From Straminergon stramineum (taxonomy: Eukaryota > Streptophyta > Bryopsida > Hypnales > Calliergonaceae), in the NCBI GenBank assembly GCA_963920665.1, contig OY987272.1, positions 15,815,001 to 15,879,000 on the forward strand: a stretch of 64,000 bases of DNA, in the 5' to 3' direction. The notes under the pieces were generated by a model, which searched no databases, was not told the DNA's origin, and saw only the letters and a list, made by a program, of their open reading frames with translations. Shown piece by piece: positions 11,334 through 22,621 of the stretch. Positions within the stretch are counted from its first letter, which is position 1, and each line of letters begins with the position of its first letter. The position numbers and the translations under genes were made by a program.

Positions 11334-13111
11334 CCGTTTACCCAACCAGCCTTACAGCAACACAAAAATAGACCAACCGAATATGAACCATCAAATTCGT
11401 TTATCAGCAATAAGGACTTGAAGAACATAGAGATGGTCAATTTCATACGACATACTTTGGCACGAAAATTAGTGATGTACCTGTATGCAGAGGTCTACAA
11501 TTTAGATGAGGTATGGATTTTTGTTTTAGAATGAGCATTCTGAAAGGTGTAAAAGTATTAGAATTCTGCCAACTTAATGAAATTGATGTTAGTAGTAACT
11601 GAATTGTAAGAGACTTTGACGAATAAATTATGCATGAGAGAGCTTATCGTATTATAATACTTATGCAAGGGATTGGTGGATTCAATCCTCAATCTCTATT
11701 CCAAAGGATTTGCAAGAAGGTACGAAAATTGAATGAGAGTTACAGCAATTGGTGGTAGTTGGGAATATGTGAAGCAAGTAGATGAGATTTTTTAACAAGC
11801 TTGAATGAATGAAACCCATACAAGGGTGGAACTTTACTAATACTTGCCCGAAGGCAGCTTACATGCCTGAGGGCAATACTCGTTGAGGTGGGGAACAAGG
11901 AGTGAGTGAGCCAGGATACCAAAGGTGAGCCAAGGAGGAAATAGGGGGGGAGCCCTAATCCAAGAGTACATGAACGCCAGAGGGAGCATTGGACTAAGTG
12001 AAGAGCAGGAGAGCGCCTCGAGGGCAGGGATGAAGAACAAAAGGAAGCCAAGATTTGGCGGGGTTGAGCCAAATAATTGTGAAGAGGGGTTGAGCCAGGA
12101 AGGATTAATCTTTGGTGAACTCAGTATAGATACGATCGAAGGTTTGTTGTAGTTCAAGATCGACTACCTATGCTTGTCGTAGGGATTGGTCTTGAGTGAT
12201 GAGTTCTGGTGGGGTGTTGTTTCGTTTCATGTCTAGGGCAAGTTCTCGAAGAATCAATCGCATGATGTCGTCGGCTTGCTTCTGTGCTTCTCTGTGTTTT
12301 GTTGCGATTATCCTGGGACTGAATCCGCGAGTTGCTTCTTGCGTCTTGGGGATTGTCGTCTGGATCCTCAGTGATGTCTGTATTCTAGTCGTGGTGAGGG
12401 CACACTAGGTCGATGGCTTCATCCAGAGGTAATTCTATGGCGGTATCTTGAGTGTGTGTGAGGTTGGATCTCAAGGAGTTATTGGCTTGGTTGGTGAAGT
12501 CTGTTGTTGCTGTTGCGATAACTGGATGGGTGGCACCCTCTGCCTAGAAGTGCTTGTTGTTGGTCGGAGAGCGATGTTTGGGGTTGAAATGTGGTGTTGG
12601 GGATGAGGCTCTAGGTCGGGGTGGTGTCGAATGTGCAGAAGGTTGGGGTTGGTGTCCATGTAGCTTGGAAGACCTCCAGTTTTCCTAAAGCTGGTGGGGC
12701 CTTCTAGATGTTGCGCCATGCTGCAATTCTGATGTGGATGGTGGTGCGCGGAGCGGCATGTAACGCGATGCCTAAGTGAAAGATGACATTGCACATTACT
12801 TTGTTGCACTGTTGGCACCAAATGTGCCATAGTATCAAGCAATGCAAGATGTCCCAGGGTGTTTCTTCCGTGACCTTGCAGTTGGCGTTGAATCATCTTA
12901 ACAAGCTTGAATGCATTGTAAGCCATCACATTGAGCATCACTTTTGAGTCTTGCTTTCACAGGAAGTACAATTTCTCTTCGAACTTTTGGTGCTTTAGTA
13001 CCGCATTTGGAATGATTCCCACTCAATCTGAATTTCGCCAAGAGGTACGACACTAGTTAAGGAAATCTTCGCGCTTGAGAAAGCACAAGTTCAAAATACC
13101 CTACCCAGTAA
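11334..13111 (-). pseudogene. Degenerate unrecognised coding remnant, left copy
   Basis: Counterpart of the longer open frame at 58160-58828. On the minus strand 12941-12471 translates as about 156 residues starting MMLNVMAYNAF, with His/Pro/Gln-rich stretches, then loses the frame relative to the right copy. Further downstream (12157-11740) come Pro/Ser/Leu-rich open frames, also matched on the right. I do not recognise the family; repeat-derived coding DNA is likely. Confidence 0.4.
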
Positions 13112-13382
13112 GGGCCTCTTGCCATGTGAGTGGGGTCTATAGAAAAAACACTGAAAGACAAGATGTGAACACTGATTGTCTTGCCAGCCTTGGTGAGCTG
13201 AGAAGTGTGATTTCAAGGTTCACGGGTATCGGTGGACAAGCCCTTGGTGGAGATTGGTCAACTTGAAGGGAATCATTATTTGTGGAATTTTCACTTGATC
13301 TCTCCCCACCCACCCAATCCACATAGCACTACAATTTCTTTTTTGATACTGTAGCCTGCCTAACTCACGTGGCAAGAGGCCC
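13112..13382. mobile_element. PIF/Harbinger-like MITE, left copy
   Basis: A 271 bp element with terminal inverted repeats GGGCCTCTTGCCATGTGAGT and GGGCCTCTTGCCACGTGAGT (one mismatch in 20) and a 3 bp TAA target duplication at 13109-13111 and 13383-13385. TIRs starting GGG with a TWA-type duplication fit the PIF/Harbinger (Tourist) class. The same insertion is in the right arm, so it predates the duplication. Confidence 0.8.
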
Positions 13383-14149
13383 TAAGAGTAGAAAAGTTGG
13401 TTTTGGTGGGTGCTTCTACTTCATTGGTTGAGAGTTTGATTGCTTCTTTCAATCACTTTTGCTATTGAATGCTTAAGTAGATTTCTAGATCATATAATAT
13501 GATGAAATTGTAATTGAGCATTTTCATCACTTATCTAGTCATAGAATTTTAGATATATCATAACTAATCTTTATTGATGGATGAATGCATGAAATGCTTG
13601 ATTGTGCTATTTTGGAGTTATATGTTGTGTATTTGCATGTCTTGTATCACATAACTCTTAATAAAATGACTTGATGGAGCCATTATTTATGGAAGAGGAC
13701 GGGAGGTGGATGTTGCCTCATCTATCATAATTTTTATTTTTTACTTTTTGAAACAATTATATTATTTAAAATGTGGGCCCCATTAATTTTTGCAATATGA
13801 GTGATGTGCGAATGAAGGTTTCAGGGCTCTGTTTTGAAGTTGGGAGAGCTTGGCAATGGAAATTTTAGATGGATATATATATTGAAGCATGAAAAGCATT
13901 AAATTTCTATTGGTAATTAATTTTTTTATTTATATTCTTTGGCTATTCACTTATAATTTTTTTTGAAATATTGTCAATGAGCAATGATTTCAACAAATGA
14001 ACTTGCAACCATGGAGTTTTTTAAATTTTAGAACGATTAAAATACAATATGCTCTATGCTTTCTATACAATAATGTAAATGTATGAAGAGATTTCAAAAT
14101 TTTGAACATCAATTACATTTGACATAAATTGTTTTACTTTTCATATTAA

Positions 14150-15076
14150 CCCCTTAAGTTCTTTGACAATATTTTCACCAAAAATGCTCCAAATCTGCCA
14201 TGTCTAGTACAAGTACCAAATTTTAGAATAAATACCATTTTTGGACACATATAACCGTAGGATCTTGTAGTAAGTTGGTTTGATAAGATGTGGGAAAAAT
14301 TTCAGAAATTTCAATTATGTGGATTGCAAGATATTTGTATTTGAATTGACAAAAATCCTTCGGGAGGCCCTACAAAAATCTAGGCAAGAGTACTTCACAA
14401 GGTCACATTTGTATGAAAAAATGTCCAAAATGGTGGTGCTCCTTTAATTTCATTCTTCAAGGCAAGTTGGCTACATGCTTGAAAAAGTTCAAATCATTTG
14501 GACTTATACAACATTTAGGAAGAAAATAATAAGTAGAAAGAAGTAGAAAATTATTCAAAATACTAATTTGTTAAGAATTTAGTTATGGAATTGAAAAATG
14601 GCAATCCCAATGGTTGTTTTAATAAAAAAAATCTACATCCTATGATTTTATTTTTTTCAAAAAATATTTAAAATTAAGTTAAGTATTTGAAGGACTTCAA
14701 AGTTTATTTTAGAATAGCTAAAGATTCTATAATTACCCACAAACTAGAACTCCTCATAACTTTCATCTCATTGATCAAAATGGAATGATTTTAAGCTATC
14801 CCAGTACATATAAATCTAAAAAATCAATTTCAAATTTTATTTTTGAAAAAAATCAATTATTTTTATCTACCCAGGTTGCCTGAGTTGAGAAACAAACAAT
14901 AGTTTGCATCATAACTTTTCACTTGTATACTCAAATGAAATGAAATTTAGCATTCATGAAAGATAATCCTCCTCTACACTTTGTAAAAATTCAACCTAAA
15001 TAAGTCAAATCTCCATTCACATGTACTTGCCCCCAAAAGTTATGATACCAAAAACACAAGGTCGGTCCTTTAGGGC
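14150..15076. mobile_element. TTAA-flanked MITE, left copy
   Basis: A 927 bp element with TTAA at 14146-14149 and 15077-15080. The ends read CCCCTTAAGTTCTTTGAC and, inward from the far side, GCCCTAAAGGACCGACC, related to the ends of the 10767-11329 element. It has no transposase frame. It is present at the mirrored site 55032-55954, so it was already there before the inverted duplication. Confidence 0.7.
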
Positions 15077-15499
15077 TTAATGTTTATGATAATTTAAATT
15101 TTTTTTCTAAAGTACTTCTCAATTTTTACAACTAATAGAAAATATATAATCACATCTCCCAAAAAATAAATACCAAAAATTACACTAATAGATATTTTCT
15201 AAATGATGTTTGAAAAAATAATTATAGGCACCGCATTTTAGGGTTGAAAGTTTCCAAACTTTAGTTGACATAGAAGTTTTGGCAACTACAATACATTGTG
15301 TTAAACTTGGAAGTTGTGAATGTTTTATCCTCACCGTTAGGAGAAAATGAGCATAATTGAATTCTAAGTGATTTCGAAGTCAAGTTCCTATAGGTGCTTA
15401 GTATTGTCTAGTTGTGCCTTCCAAGCAATGGAAAACTGTCTTTTTCTATTTTTGAAAGTACCTAAATGCAAAACTTAATAACTAAATAAATCTCAAAAT

Positions 15500-18400
15500 A
15501 TTTGTAGCTACGTTCAATTTTGACACTGAATTAGACATTTTGCACTTGGCTAAGTGCAATGACTTTATGTACTACTATTCACTAAAAAAATGTTTTTACA
15601 AAAATTGGGCACCCCCCACATTTTCAAAAATAACTCTCTCCCATTCTATTGTGTTTTACTTCACTTATGCATACAATTTTCACATAGGGATGCATTTTTT
15701 ATTACTTCTAAGTACAACAAGTAGGAATTTGACATTTGTTCATTTTCATTACTCTTTATGTTTCTTTTATTTTAGTCACCAAGCACTATATACTACAATT
15801 CTATTGATATCATACTCTTTTTATGCCAGTATCACTTGAAAAGCAAATAATCACTATAGTCATTGAAAAATTTATTTAGAAAATCAAAATGAAATCGAAG
15901 GAATGTCCACAACCTTCTCATTTTTTATTTACATTCCACACAACACAAAAAAAAATCATTTCAACCAATCTGACGTCTACAAACTTTTTGAAAAGAAAAT
16001 AAGAACTTTTGTACTTCCACACCTCGTACACTATTGTCACATGTACCATTGTTAAATATTTAAGAACGACATTGTTGCATTTGGTGTCTCTAACACTCGT
16101 ACAAATGTTTTTGTCAAGTCTTTTGCTTCCCCTCCACCAACTACCTTAGTTTCTTCTAATACACTTGGTCCACCAATGGGACTCGGTGGGGGTGGAGAGG
16201 TGTACTCCAATACCTTGTCCACCATAATGCTCATAATGGGCCCAACTTTGGAACTTGTACACCAAATTTCTATTAAAAGAAATTTGAACACTTCAATATT
16301 AACACATATGAATACTATGTGAACCACAAGAGTGAAAATTGAATAATTTTCAACAAGTACTATGTCATAATATTGAACAAGAAAACAAAGGGGAATAGAA
16401 AGTATTAGACTTAAAAAAAACCCATTCCTCTCTTTCCTATATCAACAAAATCCATCTCTAAACTTTGCATCATAATTGTGCTTTGTATCAAAGTACATGA
16501 AAACCTTTCACTAAAACATATCAATGCAGTTGGTACAGCTTATACTCCATTGTACAATTAAGTACCTACACTGAAGAAAACATGGTCGGTGACATGCTTC
16601 CTTCGTATGGCTACAAATACCATCACTAACTTCATCTATTCCTCACTCATTGAATTTGAAGTAAGTTATAGTCATTATGACTCATTTCATTCTCTTCATC
16701 TCCACTACTTGTAAGTTATCCATAGAGATGCAATCTTTTTATGTATTTAATCAACAACTATTACATGTTTGAACATAAAATAGAATTAGCACATAATTAT
16801 GGAAGTGCATTTTCAATGGCGGTTTACATTTTTATTTTCATATAGCAACTACTTGTATATATGACTTGGTCATGCCCTGAAAATTTAATGAGCTATTTAG
16901 TAACAATTTCAATTTTAATCAAATGCAGTCTTGAACTTCCAAAATATGGAAATTACATTTTGTAGAAGGGTGATTGCAAGAAAGACTAGTACTATTTTGC
17001 GTCACACTTGGAATGGAGTTGTTTTGTGCTATAACTTTTGAAGTATGAACCCAATTGACTTGAAATTTTTATTGGAGATGGATAACTTGATAGTAATTAT
17101 ATCCCTCATTTTTCAAAAAAATTCAAAAATCAATTTATAATTAAATTTTAATTTAGCTAATTTGTCACACTTTGCAGTTTAGGGTTTTTTAGTATTGGGG
17201 AGTACCCAAAATTAATGATATAGAGTTGAAATTTCTGTGGTCTATTCCCACACTAGTCAATCATGTGTCTACCAAATATCACTTAAAGAAACATTATTTT
17301 ATGTCCTCTACGTTCATGCAAACAAGGCTCCCCTATGCGCGCAGTAATGAACATTGAAAATGGTTTAAGATCATTCTCTTGGTGAAATATCTTCACCATG
17401 AAGTCTTAGCAAATGGAAAATTATTAGTTTCTTTGAAATTTTTTTTCCTATATTTTACAAATTAAAATGTGAAAGTACCTATTTTCATGAAATTTTGAAC
17501 TTTTCTAGTTCTCCTACTTAGAGAATTTTTCTATGCTTTTCCTTCCTAGGGTACCTTCTTCTTAAAGGTGTATACATTAAACATATTTTTTTTAATTTAA
17601 AAAAATATATTTTTCTAATTATACAGTACTCCCGAAAAAATCATGAGTACTATGCAAAACGGTACAAAAAATGGATGGTCTTTCTTGCAATGACCCAAAA
17701 CCACAATTTCAAGTTCACTTCTCTAAGAGTAGGATAAAAAATTGCAATGCTATTCAAAATAATAAGCTTTCATTTTTCACATTCTTCAATGTTTCCATAA
17801 TAAACTTCTAAAACTGCTCACTCATTTCTCCACTACTCTATTGCAACATCATTTGTTTCTATATGTTTTGCAAATAGAAATTAACAAGTATACCCCCTAA
17901 TAATTCAAATGCTAGATTCTAATGTTATAATCTAAGAAAATAGCCTACAACAAGTATGTATTGAAGTCAACCTAAGAGCAATACAAAGTCATCTACAAAA
18001 ATTGCCACTAGAAAAAGGAATTGCTTAATTGCAATACCTAATGCATGAGTTTTGGTTGCTTTGTAGGCAATCAATTGCCACGCAATACTTCTGAATGATT
18101 ATTTGTTTGACTTCGTTTCTTGGTGTCTATAGAAAAACCTTAGCCTCATTTAGCAAAAGCATCTCTAGCATTCCTTCCCTTTCAAACAATGAATTGAAAA
18201 TCCAAAGCAAATCCTATAAATCCCATGTGTTTCCTATGGAACAAGTACCTTCATTGAATACTAGCATTTGCAATATGAAAACCATCAATGGCAACTTATC
18301 CAAATTTGAATGGTTCCACACCTACTTCATAGAGATGACAAAAAATTTACACTTAGTATTCTACAAATACAAAGTCACAAAAGGCTCTATTTTAACAAAT

Positions 18401-18600
18401 GTTTATTGAACCTCTCATGGGGTGCACTTCTAAACAAAAACCTCATGCGACTAAATACAAGGTTCAATTATGGATGTTTAGCAGTAATAATAATTAAACC
18501 ACCTAAGTGCACGTTCACACTAAAATATTATGTAATGGTTGTGATCTATAGACATTGTTTGGTGTTGAAGAAAAAAACTTGAAGCAAGAAAAGGAAAGAT
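15500..18600 (+). pseudogene. Three conserved but unrecognised ORF fragments, left copy
   Basis: Plus-strand coding-like fragments at about 15540-15839, 16055-16320 and 18095-18409 have counterparts in the same order and strand sense in the right arm (54599-54351, 54052-53789, 52077-51697). Several keep peptide identity despite base changes, for example the fragment ending NTSILTHMNTM. I recognise no family. The intervening DNA is AT-rich with stops in all frames, so these are probably remnants of one decayed element or gene. Confidence 0.35.
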
Positions 18601-19177
18601 AAAGATATTCAGAGACAGTACATGGAAACTCAATATAATAATGTAAATAACATGAAAATTATTAGAAATTTTATTTATTTAAATAAAATATTCTAAAAAT
18701 TAAATGAAAATAATTTTAAATCATTACCCAATTAAAAAATTATATAATGCGATGAAGAAAACAACAATTATAATGAATTAAAATAAAATAATTTAATTTT
18801 CAATAAGAGAAAAGGAAATGCCATTACATTATGAGTTGAAATAGAAAAAAAACAATTCAAATGAATTTAGAATGCATTAATTTAAAATTCAAGTAGAAGA
18901 CAAGAAATTCAAATATAATTAGTATAGAATTAATTGAATTTCAAGTAAAGAGCAATGAAGTTGACAATACTCACACTAAAAAACGAAATTCAAATTGACA
19001 TTCATAGAATATGAAAACTAAATGAAACTAGACAAAAAAGAACTTTTCCAAAAATGTACTCATATTCTTGACTATTTTTCACTTTGTAGACAAGCATCAC
19101 AAGTTCAACGTAATAGGACTTTAATGTATAACAACTACTTTGATAGTACATATCATGAGAATCCTAAATCAATATAG

Positions 19178-21084
19178 GCAATGCACATTATAACATATGA
19201 GTCATTTTATAAAACCTTTCAAACTACACTACTATTGTCCTCAATTTAAGGATATGACATTTTCTTTCCACTACCTCAACTTTTGAAGCTTCCTAATCAG
19301 GGTTTTCCTGGTCGTATGTCCACGGCTAGATCGTGTTTGGAAATTGGAGGTTTGGATGTCCAATTTGAGCAGACGCTATGGACGCTATCAAACAAGGCCT
19401 AGTTGCCATCCAGTAGGCGGGCTGACAAACGAGCAATTGGTGGGGCGAACAGGTGGTCGGACTGGGCAGACGAGTCGTCCAATGGGCAGTCGGATAGACA
19501 ATCAAATGGGGTGGATGGCTGACTTTAGTCACTATTTGCGACTTTGTTTTTCGAAATTTCAGAGTGTGTCATATACCATTAGAAAAGTCTCCCCAATATT
19601 TTTCCAATGGTATGTGACACGCCCTTAAACTCCAAAAATTCCCATTGCGAATGGCAAGTGAAGCTAGCTATCTGCTTGTTTGCCCAACAAGTTGGCCATC
19701 CACAGGTCCGCCCGTTCGTCTGCCAGGTTGTTTGACGGGCCATCCATTTGGAGGATGGGTGGACATGCCGACAACCAATTTCTGTCGCCATTTGCAACTT
19801 TGTTTTTTAGAATTTTAGGGGATGTAATATATTGTTGGAAAGGTCTTCCAATTACCTTTCCAATGGTATATCACACGCCCCCAAATTCCAAAAACTCCAA
19901 TTACAAATGACAAAAGAAATTCAAGATTTTAGGAAAGTGAGTGTTTGCTTTGCTATTTGGCTAGGTGTTCGCCAACCCATCCGCTCGTCTACCTCTCCTA
20001 CAAAATATTGGATTTTGAAAAGTAAAGATCTATTTTCAAAGACTACTATTCAATACTACAAGCATCCAATGTAACATTAATGATTGAAAGGATGATTCAA
20101 GGTATTCTCCTATACTATCAAATTACCATTCTTAAATGTGAAGCATTCAATTATAACCTTAAGTAATTACTGCATTTTTGTTGTAAGATGCATTGATAGT
20201 TGAAAACACCAAGGTATGTATAGTACTAGCAATTGTATGATTTTATTATTTTATTAGAGAATGTTAGTAAAAACACTTTAAGCACATTATTGTAATTTCA
20301 TGTAATTTTATATAGCTAAAGTTCAACATGTATTATTGTCAGTACACCTAATAGTGACATCTAAAAAGAATGGCAGTTTGATAGTGTAGGAGAATACTTT
20401 GAATTATCCTTTCAATCATTAATGTTACATTGGATGCTTGTTGTATTGAATAGTAGTATTTGGAAATAGATCTCTACTTTTCAAAATCCAATATTTTGTG
20501 GAGGAGGTGGACGAGCGGATGGGCTAGTAGACAGTTGGGAGGATGGGCAAACACTCACTTTTGGAAGCAATGAACTTCTTTTGTCATTTGCGATTGGAAT
20601 TTTTGGAGTTTTTTTGGGGGGTATGATATACCATTGGAAAGGTATATGGAAGACCTTTCTAAAGGTATATTTCATGCCCCGAAATTCCGTAAGATGAAGT
20701 TGTAATGGTGACTGAAGTTGTCTGTCTATGTCTCTGCCCATTCGCGTGCATGTCTGATTGCTTGTATGTTTGACTGCTTGTCCACTCCATCAGGCCCATC
20801 AGTCCGTTTGCTTGACTACTCGTCCGCCCTATCCGCATGTATGTTCAACTACTTGTTCACTTCGTCGGCCCCATCGGCCTACTTGCCTGACTGCTTGTCC
20901 AATAGCCTGTCTGTCCCATCCGCTCGTCCAACGAGTGTGACTCTAAAGTTTCTATATCCTTGGACATTCGTGAAGTAGTAGATGCGGACGTTGGATGTCC
21001 AAGCTTTCAAACGTCCGTGCAATACTGTTCCTAATACAACTATTTGTACTCCAAGTAAAGCAAAAATAATTTTTAGTTATCTTG
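19178..21084. other. Left-only block containing the foldback element
   Basis: In the right arm the sequence ending AATCAATATAGG joins directly to the LTR-like block start (near 50681); here those points are separated by 1.9 kb. Most of the gap is the foldback element 19321-21019; short AT-rich flanks make up the rest. Confidence 0.8.
19321..21019. mobile_element. Foldback element with very long inverted arms
   Basis: About 1.7 kb whose halves are imperfect reverse complements: left half to about 20133, right half from about 20363, with a loop of about 230 bp. The inner stem is clear (20000-20132 against 20363-20510) and the outer ends both begin CACGG when read inward. The arms hold GC-richer direct repeats of the type TGACTGCTTGTCC and CCGCTCGTC, typical of foldback transposons. 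No transposase frame. It is absent from the mirrored site in the right arm. Confidence 0.8.
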
Positions 21085-22621
21085 TGTGAGCCCTCAATTT
21101 GTCACCAGGGGCTCATTTTTTATTTTTTTTTTGAATTTTACCATTTTAATAGCACTTTATTATACAAAAAACCCTAACAAAAGTGTAGAACCTAAATATG
21201 AATGTCACATTCCAATGTAGTATTTGGTTTAGTTTGAGTATGTTATAGCTAGAATGGCCCAACTTTGAGTTGTAAATAGGTTAGAACCTAACTAATCGTG
21301 GCAAATGGGTCAATTAGGAGTGATGGGTGTATCAGGCTCAAAAACCCACATGGGATGGACATCTCTAAGTGAGATTTGGTCGAGAGAACCTTAGTGAGGC
21401 ATAGGAGTCAATTCCCGAAGATAGATTCTAGTTTCCCCATTCCATCGACAAAATAGTAGAACCCCAAATTGTTGACTTGTAGATGTTGAAAATACCAAGG
21501 CGAGACCATGGAGGAATCTGAGGTCCAAGGAGGGTGGTTTGGGGTTAAACCCATGCCATGGAACCAATGGCGAAGTTGGTTTGCCAAGATTCCCCCCGGT
21601 GTGGAAGATTCCCTGACCACCAATAATTAAATGAGGGGGTGGAAATTGTTCCCTTTGGGCCGATGTGTAGAGTAAAAATATGAGCCTACACATATGTCGT
21701 GGGATACCATGGGAGGTTCCATGAAAAGTTTCGGAATTTTCTGATAGACAGAAGATGTTTGTTTGGACGGTCAACTCCCCAAATTTGTGATGGGAAATTC
21801 ATGGAAATTCCCCATGTGGTGGTAAATTCCCACTAAAAATTATCATAGCATCATTTATGTTAATAAGCTTCCCCGACAAGTTTCATGACATTCCGATAGT
21901 CAGAAGTATCCGAACCTACAACATTCCCTGACAATTAACGGAAATTAAAGTCCATGGTAGGTTTGACCATCAAAACGGGAACATACGAAAGCGGAATGGA
22001 GTGCAAGATAGGTCTTTTTTCACTCCCCCGTACCTACCTAGGAGCCAAGGCTAGTTATTTTTGTTGGAAAAGTCAACCCCCTAAAGTTGAAAATTTCCCG
22101 GTTTTTGGCATTAAGTTGGTGCTAGGTTTTGTTCTGATTTTGAAGATAGAAAAGGGGGAGGGGGTCTACCGAGACTAAAAATGGCCTTCTGAAGCCAATG
22201 GTGCAATCCGTTTGTGATTTGGAGTAAATCTCCAAAAGTTAGCTTAGGACGAAAACGTTGAGTTTTGGATGAAAATCCAAGAAGATAAGGTTAACTTAGA
22301 TGAACAAGGAGAGTTGGGTGCCCAGGAAAGAGTATAAAAGGTTACCCGTTCTCCTCTCTCACCACCCCCTTTTTTGTGTAATTGGGTCCATTGGGTCCAA
22401 TAGATGTTGGAATTGTAGCATTTTAGCCACAAAGCTTGCAACAATATTTTTTGGGCACTTTTGGCCATTGTTGTTGTTTTAGGAGCTTACAAGGTCTTTT
22501 GTGTGTTCCTTGCCTTTCTTTTTGGTTGAGCGTGGTACTCACCCCTTCAAGCTTGAGCTTGGAAGTTTTTACTAACTTACAAGGTTGCTAGAGCGAGGGT
22601 GCTTACTTTTGACAGACCCTT
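21085..22621 (+). mobile_element. LTR-like block with TATA element, left copy
   Basis: Begins TGTGAGCCCTC next to the foldback block and matches about 50681-49128 of the right arm (TGTAAGCCCCC start). A TATAAAAG box lies at 22333-22340, also kept on the right. The TG start, promoter-like box and 1.5 kb length suggest a retrotransposon LTR, but I could not define the 3' end, a primer-binding site or a second LTR. Similarity to the right copy is visibly lower than in the rest of the arm. Confidence 0.45.
22333..22340 (+). promoter_or_regulatory. TATA box inside LTR-like block
   Basis: TATAAAAG in the context AGTATAAAAGG, conserved on the right arm's minus strand near 49400, although surrounding bases differ. 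Conservation in a diverged block supports a promoter of the repeat. Confidence 0.45.

Larger units (their letters stand above)
4040..22621 (+). repeat. Left arm of giant inverted duplication
   Basis: This segment matches the reverse complement of about 49128-64000. Anchors include 4040-4465 with 63590-64000, the GDSL gene 7473-9491 with 60780-62798 (left plus right coordinates sum to 70271 throughout, so no indel), the MITE 13112-13382 with 56732-57002, the MITE 14150-15076 with 55032-55954, and 18310-18582 with 51524-51796. Left-only blocks interrupt it at 4466-6683, 10767-11329 and about 19178-21084. The outer end is not defined because the partner leaves the window. Confidence 0.95.
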
